Virus record (IMG/VR): IMGVR_UViG_3300042467_000797
Coordinates: 1 to 20,598 of that record
Direction: 5' to 3' (one strand)
Origin: a virus
DNA length: 20,598 nt
The notes under the pieces were generated by a model that had not been told where the DNA came from, made no database searches, and worked only from the letters and a program-made list of their open reading frames with translations. Positions 6,556 to 13,514 of this stretch are shown here, one piece after another (position 1 is the stretch's first letter; every line of letters begins with the position of its first letter). A program made the position numbers and the translations under genes.

Positions 6556-6816
6556 TCAACAGTTCCACGCCTTGAGCGACAGCGCCTTGCGGGTCGGTCG
6601 TCCCTTCGCATCTTTCATCGGACCGGACATCCCCGACATTCTGGCGCAAAACGACTTCCGGCGCTTGGAATCCTTCTCAGTCTTGGGGTTCGGAGCAGGA
6701 GGCTTTAGCCCCGGCTTGCCCGGATTGGCAGCGTTGTAGCTGGCGCGGCCTTTGGCGTTCAACCCACCCTTCGGGTTCTTCCCTTCCTTGCGAGTCCACG
6801 CAGGCGTCTTAGCCAT
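6556..6816 (-). CDS. DUF6321-like small basic phage protein, 86 residues
   Basis: The N-terminus MAKTPAWTRKEGKNPKGGLN is followed by GRASYNAANPGKPGLKPP, KSFCARMSGMSGPM and a C-terminal KALSLKAWNC. I recognise this ordered set of motifs as the family labelled DUF6321, found in many marine and freshwater phages, with no known function. It is strongly basic and has two cysteines (in SFCARM and at the extreme C-terminus). The start is the ATG at 6816, close behind the holin-like gene's stop. Confidence 0.85.
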   Translation of the reverse strand: MAKTPAWTRKEGKNPKGGLNAKGRASYNAANPGKPGLKPPAPNPKTEKDSKRRKSFCARMSGMSGPMKDAKGRPTRKALSLKAWNC

Positions 6817-6818
6817 GA

Positions 6819-7319
6819 TTACCTCTTCTGCTCTTTAAGTTCTGCCGCAAGGGTTTCGGTTTTCTCTTTGCTGCCTGCACTCGATCCAAGGAAAAAGTTG
6901 ATGATGGTCGCTACCACTGTACCCAACAGGAAGCCAAGAATAGTGTCGGCGAACCGCACATTGCTCTCTTGAATGGTTCCAAAGGTGATGAAGAAGATGT
7001 AGGTCACCGCAGTAATCGACCAAAAGGTCGCCAGATACATCACAAACCGCTTGGCAAACTTGTCGTCCTGACCCAGCGCAGCAACCTGCATTGCCCGAGC
7101 GTCAGCCGTGTTCTTGTTGGCTTGCTCGATCTTGAACTCTTCGTGCTTCTGAGCCGCTTCGCGCAGAGCTTTGACTTCCTCTGCGTTCATGTCAGGCTTG
7201 AGCTCCAGCCCGGTCTTCTCCTGCACGTAGTCCAGACCCTTGTCCACCACCGCTTGCGCGACCTTTGGCAGGTTGTTCTGGATCAGGGAAGAAACGATTC
7301 CCGCGATTAGAGGTGCCAT
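6819..7319 (-). CDS. Holin-like membrane protein with two TM segments
   Basis: An amphipathic N-terminus (MAPLIAGIVSSLIQNNLPKV) and a charged helical region (EEVKALREAAQKHEEFKIEQ) precede two hydrophobic helices, about residues 92-113 (FVMYLATFWSITAVTYIFF) and 124-145 (ADTILGFLLGTVVATIINFF). A basic tail follows. This layout resembles phage and gene-transfer-agent holin-type proteins that let the endolysin reach the cell wall. The start overlaps the upstream stop by one base (TGATG). Placement two genes after the endolysin supports a lysis role, but holin activity is inferred. Confidence 0.78.
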   Translation of the reverse strand: MAPLIAGIVSSLIQNNLPKVAQAVVDKGLDYVQEKTGLELKPDMNAEEVKALREAAQKHEEFKIEQANKNTADARAMQVAALGQDDKFAKRFVMYLATFWSITAVTYIFFITFGTIQESNVRFADTILGFLLGTVVATIINFFLGSSAGSKEKTETLAAELKEQKR

Positions 7320-7771
7320 CAGTTGCTCACTAGGTCAAAGTTAAGGTTCTTGTGCCGTGGATAGGTGACCGTTCTATCCCCCTCTGGACACTTGTACTTG
7401 ATGGTTGCCAACAGTGTACCTTTACCCGGAGCCATTTCAGACTTAACTGAAAGCGTGTACGTAAACGTATCAACCTCCGGACCAGCGGGACCAGAGAACT
7501 TCGGGTTTGACGATGTAGCTTCATGCACCACACCCTTCCCATCCCTGATCGCTGGCACAAATGACTCAACCGAACAGTCATCCCGTTTCTTGATCCGGGC
7601 AACAGTCACAACAACCGGCTCACCAATCTTGGTGGGCTTAACTTCAAAGTGCTCTGGCACCCACTGAATGATTGCGTTGTCAATCAACCCAAACTTATCA
7701 AATAGCGTGTATCCACCACCAAGGGCAGCAATACTTGCTGCTACAGCGCCTATGGCTTTGTGGAAGTCCAC
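7319..7771 (-). CDS. Anchored or secreted beta-domain protein of the lysis block
   Basis: A 150-residue protein with a moderately hydrophobic N-terminus (KAIGAVAASIAALGGGYTLF) that could be a signal anchor. The rest looks like a beta sandwich: PVVVTVARIKKRDDCSVESF, VDTFTYTLSVKSEM and LLATIKYKCPEGDRTVTYP. Cys residues occur in DDCS and KCPE and could form a disulphide if exported. The start is a GTG, 3 bases beyond the endolysin stop, with GGAAG about 8 bases upstream. I do not recognise the family. Sitting between endolysin and holin-like genes, it may modulate lysis. Confidence 0.75.
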   Translation of the reverse strand: MDFHKAIGAVAASIAALGGGYTLFDKFGLIDNAIIQWVPEHFEVKPTKIGEPVVVTVARIKKRDDCSVESFVPAIRDGKGVVHEATSSNPKFSGPAGPEVDTFTYTLSVKSEMAPGKGTLLATIKYKCPEGDRTVTYPRHKNLNFDLVSN

Positions 7772-7774
7772 AAT

Positions 7775-8287
7775 TTACGCTTCCAGCAGCGTCGCCACTC
7801 GACGCGCCCAGCCCCGAGAAAATGACGGCCAGCCAGACATCGAGGTCATTGCCGTCAGGCGTTTTGCAAGCATCCTGCGGAGCGTTGCATCATGGTTTAA
7901 CTCGTGGATCGCTGCAAGGGTCTTAGGACCAAGTACCCCGTCGGGTGTTGCACCCACCGCTTGTTGCAGCCAACGGATCGCGGTCGCCGGACCGCTGTTT
8001 ACACCAGCATCAAAGACGGCATAACGAATGAGGGCAGGCAGCTCGTCGGCACGGACCGAGTCCCAGTACAAGGCTCGGTAAAACGGATCGACATCCGTGC
8101 GGGTCAGAGCCCGCATCTCATCGTGCGTCACTTTCCGACCGATATACTCTTCCCAAGCCCTTTGCGTGACCCCAAGGTTGGTGCATCCGGGACGCCCGTC
8201 AGGAAGCTGGTTTCCCGGGTCAGCCGGATCATTCGTGAACCCTCCCTCCAGTTCAAGGAGGTGGGTAAGGACCGTATTCCATTCCAC
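7775..8287 (-). CDS. Endolysin, GH108 muramidase with PG-binding domain
   Basis: A 170-residue peptidoglycan hydrolase expected to cleave the glycan backbone and release progeny. The N-terminus has LLELEGGFTNDPADPGN, with the conserved catalytic Glu14 of the ExGG motif of glycoside hydrolase family 108, then TNLGVTQRAWEEYIG and FYRALYWDSVRADELP. The later part (AVFDAGVNSG, IRWLQQAVGATPDGVLGPKT) matches the associated C-terminal PG-binding domain. No signal peptide or SAR anchor is visible, so it probably needs the holin. The start is GTG with GGGAG 6 bases upstream; a nearby ATG is out of frame. Confidence 0.93.
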   Translation of the reverse strand: MEWNTVLTHLLELEGGFTNDPADPGNQLPDGRPGCTNLGVTQRAWEEYIGRKVTHDEMRALTRTDVDPFYRALYWDSVRADELPALIRYAVFDAGVNSGPATAIRWLQQAVGATPDGVLGPKTLAAIHELNHDATLRRMLAKRLTAMTSMSGWPSFSRGWARRVATLLEA

Positions 8288-8323
8288 ACCGTTCTCCCAT
8301 GCCTCGGTAAAACTCGTACTGAC

Positions 8324-8353
8324 GCGTATGGCCAGAAGAAACTGGCCATACGC
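8324..8353 (-). other. Perfect 12-bp stem, 6-base loop hairpin before the endolysin
   Basis: Bases 8324-8335 (GCGTATGGCCAG) are exactly complementary to 8342-8353, with a purine loop AAGAAA on the plus strand. It lies in the 78-base gap between the 100-residue gene and the endolysin. No U-run follows on the minus strand, so it is not a standard terminator. RNA stability, processing or partial attenuation are possible roles. Confidence 0.85.
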
Positions 8354-8365
8354 CTTGGACGACTT

Positions 8366-8668
8366 TTACGCGGGCGCTCCGCCCTCAAACAAAAGCGTCA
8401 CACTGGTGATCTCAGCCGAGCTCAGATCAATGTAAATGCCACTCTCGAAGAGGATGCCCATGTCAGGGATGATCAGGTCCTGAGACCCAATCGCGGCTGG
8501 GGACGACAACGTCAACTTGGCCGTTCCACCACTCGTACTCCCATCCTTGAGAGTGATCGTGGCAGACGTGGCCGTGTGCGTGAAGTACACCCCCAGCAAA
8601 CGCGTGCGGCCGGAGACCGCTGCCGCAGCAGCAGTTTTCCGTACCGACTGGATGTTGCTGAAGCTCAT
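8366..8668 (-). CDS. Small beta-rich structural protein, 100 residues
   Basis: The protein begins MSFSNIQSVRKTAAAAAVSG and continues TRLLGVYFTHTATSATITLK, GTAKLTLSSPAA, then DLIIPDMGILFESGIYIDLS and VTLLFEG. Alternating strands and small residues fit a compact beta sandwich. Similar small proteins are widespread in phage head and tail-decoration regions. GGAGG lies 5 bases before the ATG, which follows the previous stop by 12 bases. It has no TM segment or enzymatic motif. A virion surface or fibre-associated role is inferred. Confidence 0.82.
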   Translation of the reverse strand: MSFSNIQSVRKTAAAAAVSGRTRLLGVYFTHTATSATITLKDGSTSGGTAKLTLSSPAAIGSQDLIIPDMGILFESGIYIDLSSAEITSVTLLFEGGAPA

Positions 8669-8680
8669 GACGGCCTCCTA

Positions 8681-9394
8681 TTAACGGGTGGCCGCTGCGA
8701 ACAGGTAGTCAATACGAGTGCGGCGCGTACCCGTCGCGCTGCCAGACAACGACATGGCCCCAACCGTCAGCTCGGTCGCCGGGATGTTGGTCGTGTGGGT
8801 TGCTACCAGCCTGTGCTCGATATAAAACTCCACAGCCCCAGTGCCAATCACCCGGATGGCCAAGGTCACGTACGTGTCGTCCACCAAGTCCACACCCGAA
8901 TCCGTTGAGGTCTCAGTGCCACCGGCCTCGGTCTTGCACAGGATCGACGCATTACCGTCGTCCACCTCGAAGCAAATCCGGTCAGCAGCCGTCAACATGG
9001 CCTCGGGGTTGGTGGCAAAATTAACCGTGAACCCAGCACAGATGTCCGTCTGGTCCGCGTCATTGCATTGCAGCCGCGTCTCAAACCAAATCGACTTGTC
9101 CGCCGCCGGCAGGAAAATCTCATTGCCTTGCACCGACGCACCGTCATCATCCGTTGTCGCAGTCGAAGTCAGATCCAGCACTCCACCAACTACGTCCGCA
9201 CCAATTCCGGCAGAGGCTCCGGAATCTTTGACCACGGTCCACGCGTTCGTGGAGTCCAACGCCACGTTCGTGAAGTCGTCAAAGAGCTCAAAGACGTCTA
9301 GGTTAACCGCAATGGGCAGGTCCTCGCCCCAAGCACCGGTGATCTGGCCCTTGCCCGAGTACAGTACCGGGCCGGAGAAATGCGTATTCGCCAT
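8681..9394 (-). CDS. Beta-sandwich phage structural protein, 237 residues
   Basis: The start MANTHFSGPVLYSGKGQITG is typical of phage capsid-associated surface proteins. The body contains VFELFDDFTN, AWTVVKDSGASAG, VGGVLDLTSTATTDDDGA, SIWFETRLQCNDADQTD and EFYIEHRLVATHTT. This alternation of strands and turns is reminiscent of LamG/concanavalin-like jelly rolls, which often bind glycans. AGAGGT is near the ATG at 9394. It is the first gene after the capsid terminator. A decoration or adsorption role is inferred from fold-like features only. Confidence 0.83.
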   Translation of the reverse strand: MANTHFSGPVLYSGKGQITGAWGEDLPIAVNLDVFELFDDFTNVALDSTNAWTVVKDSGASAGIGADVVGGVLDLTSTATTDDDGASVQGNEIFLPAADKSIWFETRLQCNDADQTDICAGFTVNFATNPEAMLTAADRICFEVDDGNASILCKTEAGGTETSTDSGVDLVDDTYVTLAIRVIGTGAVEFYIEHRLVATHTTNIPATELTVGAMSLSGSATGTRRTRIDYLFAAATR

Positions 9395-9460
9395 TTGAAA
9401 CCTCTCATGCGAGTAATGGTGCGCCTGTCTGCATGACGTCAGCCGGGTCTGTCAGACGCA

Positions 9461-9478
9461 CCGGGATGTTCCCGGGAT
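9461..9478. repeat. Two CCGGGAT direct repeats 11 bp apart
   Basis: CCGGGAT occurs at 9461-9467 and 9472-9478, about one helical turn apart, in the 146-base gap between the capsid gene and the next gene, just past the terminator. The spacing could place two protein contacts on one DNA face. I found no convincing -35/-10 pair in this gap. Confidence 0.5.
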
Positions 9479-9494
9479 GAAAGGGTTTTAGCAT

Positions 9495-9524
9495 AAAAAA
9501 AAGAGGGGCACAAGGCCCCTCTTT
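9495..9524 (-). terminator. Rho-independent terminator after the major capsid gene
   Basis: On the minus strand, AAGAGGGGC pairs with GCCCCTCTT (plus-strand arms 9501-9509 and 9515-9523), with a 5-base loop. The stem is followed by eight T residues. It begins 17 bases after the capsid stop. It is oriented for minus-strand transcription; the plus side has only three T. It probably sets a high level of head transcripts relative to downstream genes. Confidence 0.92.
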
Positions 9525-9540
9525 GACCAACCTGTCGAGA

Positions 9541-10449
9541 TTACGCAGCGCCCGGCGAACCGAAGATGCCACGCGGATCGCTGAAGCCGAAACTGTAGCG
9601 TTCGCGAGCCTTGTAGCGGACGTTGCCGGTATCGAAGTCGCCCTCGAAACCCGTCTTGATCGCTACGCGGGAGAACATCTTCATGCCGTTGGGCGCGTCG
9701 GTCTTGAGGAACCAAGCGTCCGGGTCGGTCAGGAAGTGGTTGACGGTGTAGCCTTGCGGCACCATGCCCATGTTCCGGATCGCGTTGATGTCGTTGTCCG
9801 CCGTCCCAACACGAAGCGTGGACTTCATGATGCGGTCAGCAGTAAACATCAGCTCTTTCGGAATGATGAGCTTCAGGCCTTGGACAGCGATCTTCAGGCC
9901 GCGCTCGTCCGTGAACGCCGCGATGTCGATCAAAGCCTGCTCAAGCGAGGTCTCAGACAGGTCCGCAGCAACGGTCAGCTCGTTCTTCAGATCAGGACCG
10001 CCCAGCGTCGGGTGATCCAGAGCGCAAAGAGGCTTGCCGTCACCGCCGATCGAGGTGTCAAACGCGCCATTCAGCACGGAAGCCGCCTTGATCTGCTTGG
10101 TCTGCGCCATCGAACGGGCCAGCGCCTTGGTGTAACGCGCCGATAGACGGTCGTAGAGGTTGTCCTCCACGGCTTCTTCGGTCAGCGAAAACGCCAGAGC
10201 GATGGTTTCGTGCGTGTAGCGAGCCGTGTAGACCTCTTGCGCCTGATCGTATGCAACGCCAGCGCCTTCAGTCTTTACCGGGGCCTCACCAAAGCCCGAT
10301 TCCATGACCTCTTCCTCGAACGCACGGTCAGAGGTTTCGATCGAATAGATCTCGGTGTGTTCCTGCTCGTAGTTTTTGTACTCCAAGCCGAACAGAGCAT
10401 TGAGACCGGGCTCAAGCTCTTTCACCAGTTGTGCACGTGAAATTGCCAT
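9541..10449 (-). CDS. Major capsid protein
   Basis: A 302-residue protein expected to form the icosahedral shell, probably HK97-fold. The N-terminal helix (MAISRAQLVKELEPGLNALF) is followed by the E-loop-like region EIYSIETSDRAFEEEVMESG and VYTARYTHETIALAFSLTEE. Later segments are LSARYTKALARSMAQTKQIK, ALDHPTLGG, KLIIPKELMFTADRI and WFLKTDAPNGMKMFSR, ending YSFGFSDPRGIFG. These match capsid proteins I recognise from uncultured phages. GGAG sits 7 bases before the ATG. The terminator directly behind supports a highly expressed gene. The neighbours are typical head genes. Confidence 0.9.
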   Translation of the reverse strand: MAISRAQLVKELEPGLNALFGLEYKNYEQEHTEIYSIETSDRAFEEEVMESGFGEAPVKTEGAGVAYDQAQEVYTARYTHETIALAFSLTEEAVEDNLYDRLSARYTKALARSMAQTKQIKAASVLNGAFDTSIGGDGKPLCALDHPTLGGPDLKNELTVAADLSETSLEQALIDIAAFTDERGLKIAVQGLKLIIPKELMFTADRIMKSTLRVGTADNDINAIRNMGMVPQGYTVNHFLTDPDAWFLKTDAPNGMKMFSRVAIKTGFEGDFDTGNVRYKARERYSFGFSDPRGIFGSPGAA

Positions 10450-10451
10450 GA

Positions 10452-11033
10452 TTAAGCTCCTTGACCGGCAACACCAGCACTACCGTACAGGTGCTCGTTG
10501 ATCTTGACAACAACAACCGCATTGGTGCCGAAGGTGTTGCCGGGCACGTCCCACAGGCCAACGATCTTCAGGTTCAATGCAGCCGTTTTTGCAATGGTGG
10601 ACGAGTCCAGTTCCATCGTCGAAACGCCCGTGGTGGTGCTTCCGCCGGTGCCCACAACATCGGCGTTAAAGCCGACTTGAGTCTGCGCAACCGACTCATC
10701 CACCTGAATGATAAAGAGCTGGTTGGGATCATCGATCACGTCGGCATAAATCTTGCCCTGCGTGATGTTTACCGAACCGGGATAGAAGTTCTTCCAAGTC
10801 GGCTTGCCGGTGGTCGGGTCGATGTAGTTGCAACCATTGAACACACCTATCGCAGCGGTGTGGGTCGCAGGCGCAAACTTGACGAGGTAACCGTCAAAAA
10901 CGGTGACCAAGTCGCCTTGGTAAATCGCCCCGGACTGGTTGTCGGCAATCTCGTATCCGTACTGCTTTTGACCGCCAGTGGCGGACAGATTGCCGAGGGC
11001 ACGCAGACCAAAGGGCTTGTCAACATTAGCCAT
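10452..11033 (-). CDS. Head-associated structural protein upstream of the capsid gene
   Basis: A 193-residue protein beginning MANVDKPFGLRALGNLSATG, a start common to phage decoration or capsid-accessory proteins. It contains YQGDLVTVFDGYLVKFAPAT, AAIGVFNGCNYIDPTTGKP and FIIQVDESVAQTQVGFNADV, and ends WDVPGNTFGTNAVVVVKINEHL. It is Gly/Thr/Val-rich and beta-like, with no TM segment. A GAAGGA lies about 8 bases before the ATG. Lying two bases before the capsid gene, it is likely a co-expressed head decoration protein, though a second capsid-like role cannot be excluded. Confidence 0.85.
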   Translation of the reverse strand: MANVDKPFGLRALGNLSATGGQKQYGYEIADNQSGAIYQGDLVTVFDGYLVKFAPATHTAAIGVFNGCNYIDPTTGKPTWKNFYPGSVNITQGKIYADVIDDPNQLFIIQVDESVAQTQVGFNADVVGTGGSTTTGVSTMELDSSTIAKTAALNLKIVGLWDVPGNTFGTNAVVVVKINEHLYGSAGVAGQGA

Positions 11034-11054
11034 TTGATGGTTCCTTCAAAAGGG

Positions 11055-11549
11055 TTACTGGTCTTTCGACCCGCCAAATGATACGCGAGACCTGCGGGTC
11101 GGGCGTTCGATGACCATGCTTGAGTGCGCATTGGCCTTCAACAGCTCGTTGTCCGCAGCTTGAAGCTGATCTCCCGCTCGTTGTCGGTAATGCGCATTTC
11201 GCTCTTCGACCGTCTCTTCCGGGATACGTGCAAGAAGTAGCGAACCCACGCTGATCACGCCAGCATGTTTGCCATCTTCTGGACTGGATGAGTGGTAGTC
11301 GGGGTATTCATCGGCACGCACAAGCTCGTAGCCTTCACGAAGACGACCAGCGATGTTTGTACGGTCTTGAACTCCACCGGCTTCTGCTCGAATCCAGCGA
11401 TGTTTGTATCCAGGGGGCGCTTCGGGAGCATCAAGTCGCGAAGGTGCCTGCCATGGACGACGCCGCGTAATCTTCGCACGCAATTCAGCATCGCGCGAAG
11501 TACGATTCAAAGCCGGACCGGCTCCGATAGTGGGTTTAGCATCACTCAT
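11055..11549 (-). CDS. Conserved head-region protein, 164 residues, unknown function
   Basis: I chose the ATG at 11549 (AAGGAG, 5 bases spacing) over a GTG two codons upstream that overlaps the previous stop. Basic N-terminus (SRDAELRAKITRRRPWQ), then PPGYKHRWIRAEAGG, REGYELVRADEYPDYH, GVISVGSLLLARIPEETVEERN and a C-terminal RRSRVSFGG. I recognise this set from uncultured freshwater and marine phages, always near scaffold and capsid genes. The function is not known to me. A capsid-associated or assembly role is plausible. Confidence 0.83.
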   Translation of the reverse strand: MSDAKPTIGAGPALNRTSRDAELRAKITRRRPWQAPSRLDAPEAPPGYKHRWIRAEAGGVQDRTNIAGRLREGYELVRADEYPDYHSSSPEDGKHAGVISVGSLLLARIPEETVEERNAHYRQRAGDQLQAADNELLKANAHSSMVIERPTRRSRVSFGGSKDQ

Positions 11550-11551
11550 GA

Positions 11552-12487
11552 TCACTCCTTCACGTACTTGGCATATTCCTCAAGCGGAACACCCAGTTTT
11601 TTGGCAATGGCCACCTGACTCGGAGTCAGTCGGACCGTGCGGCGTGCAGCTTGGTTAACACCAGATGATCTGGAAGCGGGTGCGACCGGCTGCACGTTAC
11701 GCGTCGACCCGTTTTGCGTATTAGAGAACTTTCGTGGAAAGGCGTCTCGAATACGTTTGTCCAACTCATGATAATACTCGTCTGAGCTGGCGTCAAACCC
11801 CTCCGCTTCAATCAGTTGACGATGTATGCCCCACGCAGCATGCGTCATGGCCGTGTCTCGACCATACCAAGTGTTGCGCTCGGCCCACTCCTCTACCTTT
11901 GGATCAACCTGCCGCTGTTGAACGGGCTGCTGGGGCTGCTGAGGCTGTTGCTGCTGTTGCTGCTGTTGCTGCTGGGCCGCGAAACTTTCCGCGTAAGCCT
12001 GACGCTGCGCGTCTTGCGACCGAACATGCGCCTGCTCCAAAGCCAGTGACGTCAACCGCTGCTGTGCCTCGGTCTCAGTATCGATGTCGCCTTCTTCACG
12101 CGCTTTTTTGATGATCTGCTTCAGCGCCATCAACTGCGTCTCAATACGGCCCGTCGCCTCGGCCACACGCGCCTGATCCGTGCTCAGATACTGCTGTTCG
12201 ATCTGCTGCGAGCGCGCCTGAACGCTTCGTGCATACTCCAGAGCAGCCTGTTCACGACGCTGCGTCTCCCGCAGCCGCGCGGTCAGCTTGTCGATCCGCT
12301 TTTTAACATTTTCGCTGTATTGATCCAGCTCGCCTCGGTCTGCCGAATCACCTTGATCGCTGCCGGTGGCAACAACCTCCGGCGGCTGAGGCTTTCCCAA
12401 AAGCTCGGACTTGCCGTCCTCGCTGAGTTGAACCGTTGCCGGCTCTTCATCTTCTCCAATCTTGAACTCCAACTGCTCCGTATTCAT
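11552..12487 (-). CDS. Scaffolding-like protein with polyglutamine tract
   Basis: A 311-residue acidic, mostly helical protein, a typical profile for an internal scaffold that guides capsid assembly. The N-terminus is acidic (KIGEDEEPATVQLSEDGKSE). A long coiled coil follows (KKRIDKLTARLRETQRREQA, residues 62-150). Residues 172-181 are ten glutamines, then PQQPQQPVQQRQ. The C-terminal part has WYGRDTAMTHAAWGIHRQL, EYYHELDKRIRDAFPRKF and a basic tail TVRLTPSQVAIAKKLGVP, which could contact capsid protein. AAGGAG lies 6 bases before the ATG. It directly precedes the head genes, as scaffolds do. Confidence 0.85.
   Translation of the reverse strand: MNTEQLEFKIGEDEEPATVQLSEDGKSELLGKPQPPEVVATGSDQGDSADRGELDQYSENVKKRIDKLTARLRETQRREQAALEYARSVQARSQQIEQQYLSTDQARVAEATGRIETQLMALKQIIKKAREEGDIDTETEAQQRLTSLALEQAHVRSQDAQRQAYAESFAAQQQQQQQQQQPQQPQQPVQQRQVDPKVEEWAERNTWYGRDTAMTHAAWGIHRQLIEAEGFDASSDEYYHELDKRIRDAFPRKFSNTQNGSTRNVQPVAPASRSSGVNQAARRTVRLTPSQVAIAKKLGVPLEEYAKYVKE
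11945..11974 (-). repeat. CAG/CAA microsatellite coding for ten glutamines
   Basis: A run of glutamine codons in the scaffold gene, visible on the plus strand as CTG and TTG triplets, is continued by Pro-Gln units to about 11909. Slippage at such a tract would change the linker length in multiples of one residue. Confidence 0.9.
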
Positions 12488-12498
12488 ACCGCTCTCCT

Positions 12499-12975
12499 TT
12501 ACATGTGCAAAACGTCTTCAGGATCACTGACCACGCCCAGAACCTCGTCGTCATTGATGAGCCGGATCTCACCGCCGTCGATGGGGATGCGCGCCCCGGC
12601 GTAGCGACCAAAAATGATCCAATCCCCTTCCTTGCACCACGCGCCAGTTGGGAATTTAGACTCATCAGCGTATGCCAAACTCCCTACCTTCAATACGTAG
12701 CCACAAACCGTCGCAAGATTGGATTTGCGCTGAGTCTCCTCAGCCAAAACAATCCCGCCCTTGGTTTTTTCGGCCCCGCGATAGGGAAGAATGGCAATCC
12801 GCCAGCCCGTAGGCGTTGGGACACGATCCAGAACGGCTTCATGAAGCTTGTCAGGGTCAAAACCCGACTCGGTATACGAGTCTTCAAGCCTAGGCCCCGT
12901 GCTTTCAGCTTCGTCGCGCCACTTGCGCTCTAATGCCGTCAGGTTGTCACTTTCTACAGTCTCGGTCGCGCTCAT
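12499..12975 (-). CDS. Phage-encoded GroES-like co-chaperonin with N-terminal extension
   Basis: Residues 53-158 resemble co-chaperonin 10: PTGWRIAILPYRGAEKTKGG, then IVLAEE. The mobile loop keeps its GGIVL hydrophobic motif (residues 73-77) that contacts GroEL. WCKEGDWIIFGRYAG and EIRLINDDEVLGVVSD follow, matching the GroES barrel. The protein is 158 residues against about 97 for GroES; about 50 extra acidic residues precede the domain. I chose the ATG at 12975 (AGGGG, 5 bases away) over an upstream GTG. It may adapt host GroEL for folding the capsid protein, as T4 gp31 does; this is inference. Confidence 0.88.
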   Translation of the reverse strand: MSATETVESDNLTALERKWRDEAESTGPRLEDSYTESGFDPDKLHEAVLDRVPTPTGWRIAILPYRGAEKTKGGIVLAEETQRKSNLATVCGYVLKVGSLAYADESKFPTGAWCKEGDWIIFGRYAGARIPIDGGEIRLINDDEVLGVVSDPEDVLHM

Positions 12976-12984
12976 TGTCACCCC

Positions 12985-13182
12985 TTAGTCAAGTAAATCG
13001 TCGTCCGTGTGCTTCTTCAAGAGCGCTTTCACGGAATCTTCGACCATTTTCAAGCCTTCAAGGCGGCCCATCATGAAGCGATAACGCTCCATGTCAGTAA
13101 TCGTGCCGTTCAACACGATCTGCTCTGACTGATGCTGTAGCTTTCTGACTTCCTTGAGAATTGCTTCTGCAAACTCGAGCAT
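12985..13182 (-). CDS. Small helical phage protein, 65 residues
   Basis: The protein reads as two amphipathic helices: MLEFAEAILKEVRKLQHQSE and RYRFMMGRLEGLKMVEDSVK, with an acidic C-terminal tail (HTDDDLLD). Similar short proteins lie near portal and scaffold genes in T7-like and environmental podoviruses. The ribosome site is weak (GGAA, 5 bases before the ATG). No function is known to me; a helical bundle or adaptor role is possible. Confidence 0.78.
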   Translation of the reverse strand: MLEFAEAILKEVRKLQHQSEQIVLNGTITDMERYRFMMGRLEGLKMVEDSVKALLKKHTDDDLLD

Positions 13183-13198
13183 GGTGATTCCATGAAAG

Positions 13199-13221
13199 CA
13201 GCCGGTTTACCGCACCGGCTG
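13199..13221 (-). other. 8-bp GC-rich stem-loop between two small genes
   Basis: CAGCCGGT (13199-13206) is complementary to ACCGGCTG (13214-13221), with a 7-base loop. It lies in the 59-base gap between the DUF6496-like gene and the 65-residue gene. Only a short CTTTC follows on the minus strand, so it is at best a weak terminator; it may act as an attenuator or RNA stabiliser. Confidence 0.6.
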
Positions 13222-13241
13222 ATAGCGGTACTACAAGTCGC

Positions 13242-13514
13242 TCAGTATATGCGAACTGGGCGATTGCCATCCTTCTTTTTCACAATCTGCACAGCCTTTT
13301 GGACCCCTTTGGGCGTCGACACCATCGTGCCGCCCTTAGCCATCTTCTTTGCCTTGCCCGCTTTCTCGTAGGCGATCGCCGCAGCCTGCTTAGTTGCAGC
13401 GCTCACGCTCTTGGGCTTACTCGTTCCGATCTTGCCCGACTCTTTGTACGAACGAACCATCTCGCCGATGTTGGAGCTGATGGTCTTTTGACTCGACCCA
13501 CGTTTAAGCGGCAT
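13242..13514 (-). CDS. DUF6496-like small basic phage protein, 90 residues
   Basis: I start it at the ATG at 13514, which overlaps the portal gene's 3' end by 11 bases. An earlier in-frame start would add residues that do not fit the family. MPLKRGSSQKTISSNIGEMV, SYKESGKIGTSKPKS, then AATKQAAAIAYEKAGKAKK matches a family labelled DUF6496 in many phages. The C-terminal part is Lys/Gly/Val-rich (MAKGGTMVSTPKGVQKAV) and ends RPVRIY. It is strongly basic. No function is known; DNA contact or a packaging role is possible but unsupported. Confidence 0.86.
   Translation of the reverse strand: MPLKRGSSQKTISSNIGEMVRSYKESGKIGTSKPKSVSAATKQAAAIAYEKAGKAKKMAKGGTMVSTPKGVQKAVQIVKKKDGNRPVRIY

Noticed and set aside
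7904-8908. Plus-strand open frame of 334 residues
   Set aside because: It spans three minus-strand genes with recognisable products, including the endolysin; no family motif or ribosome site.
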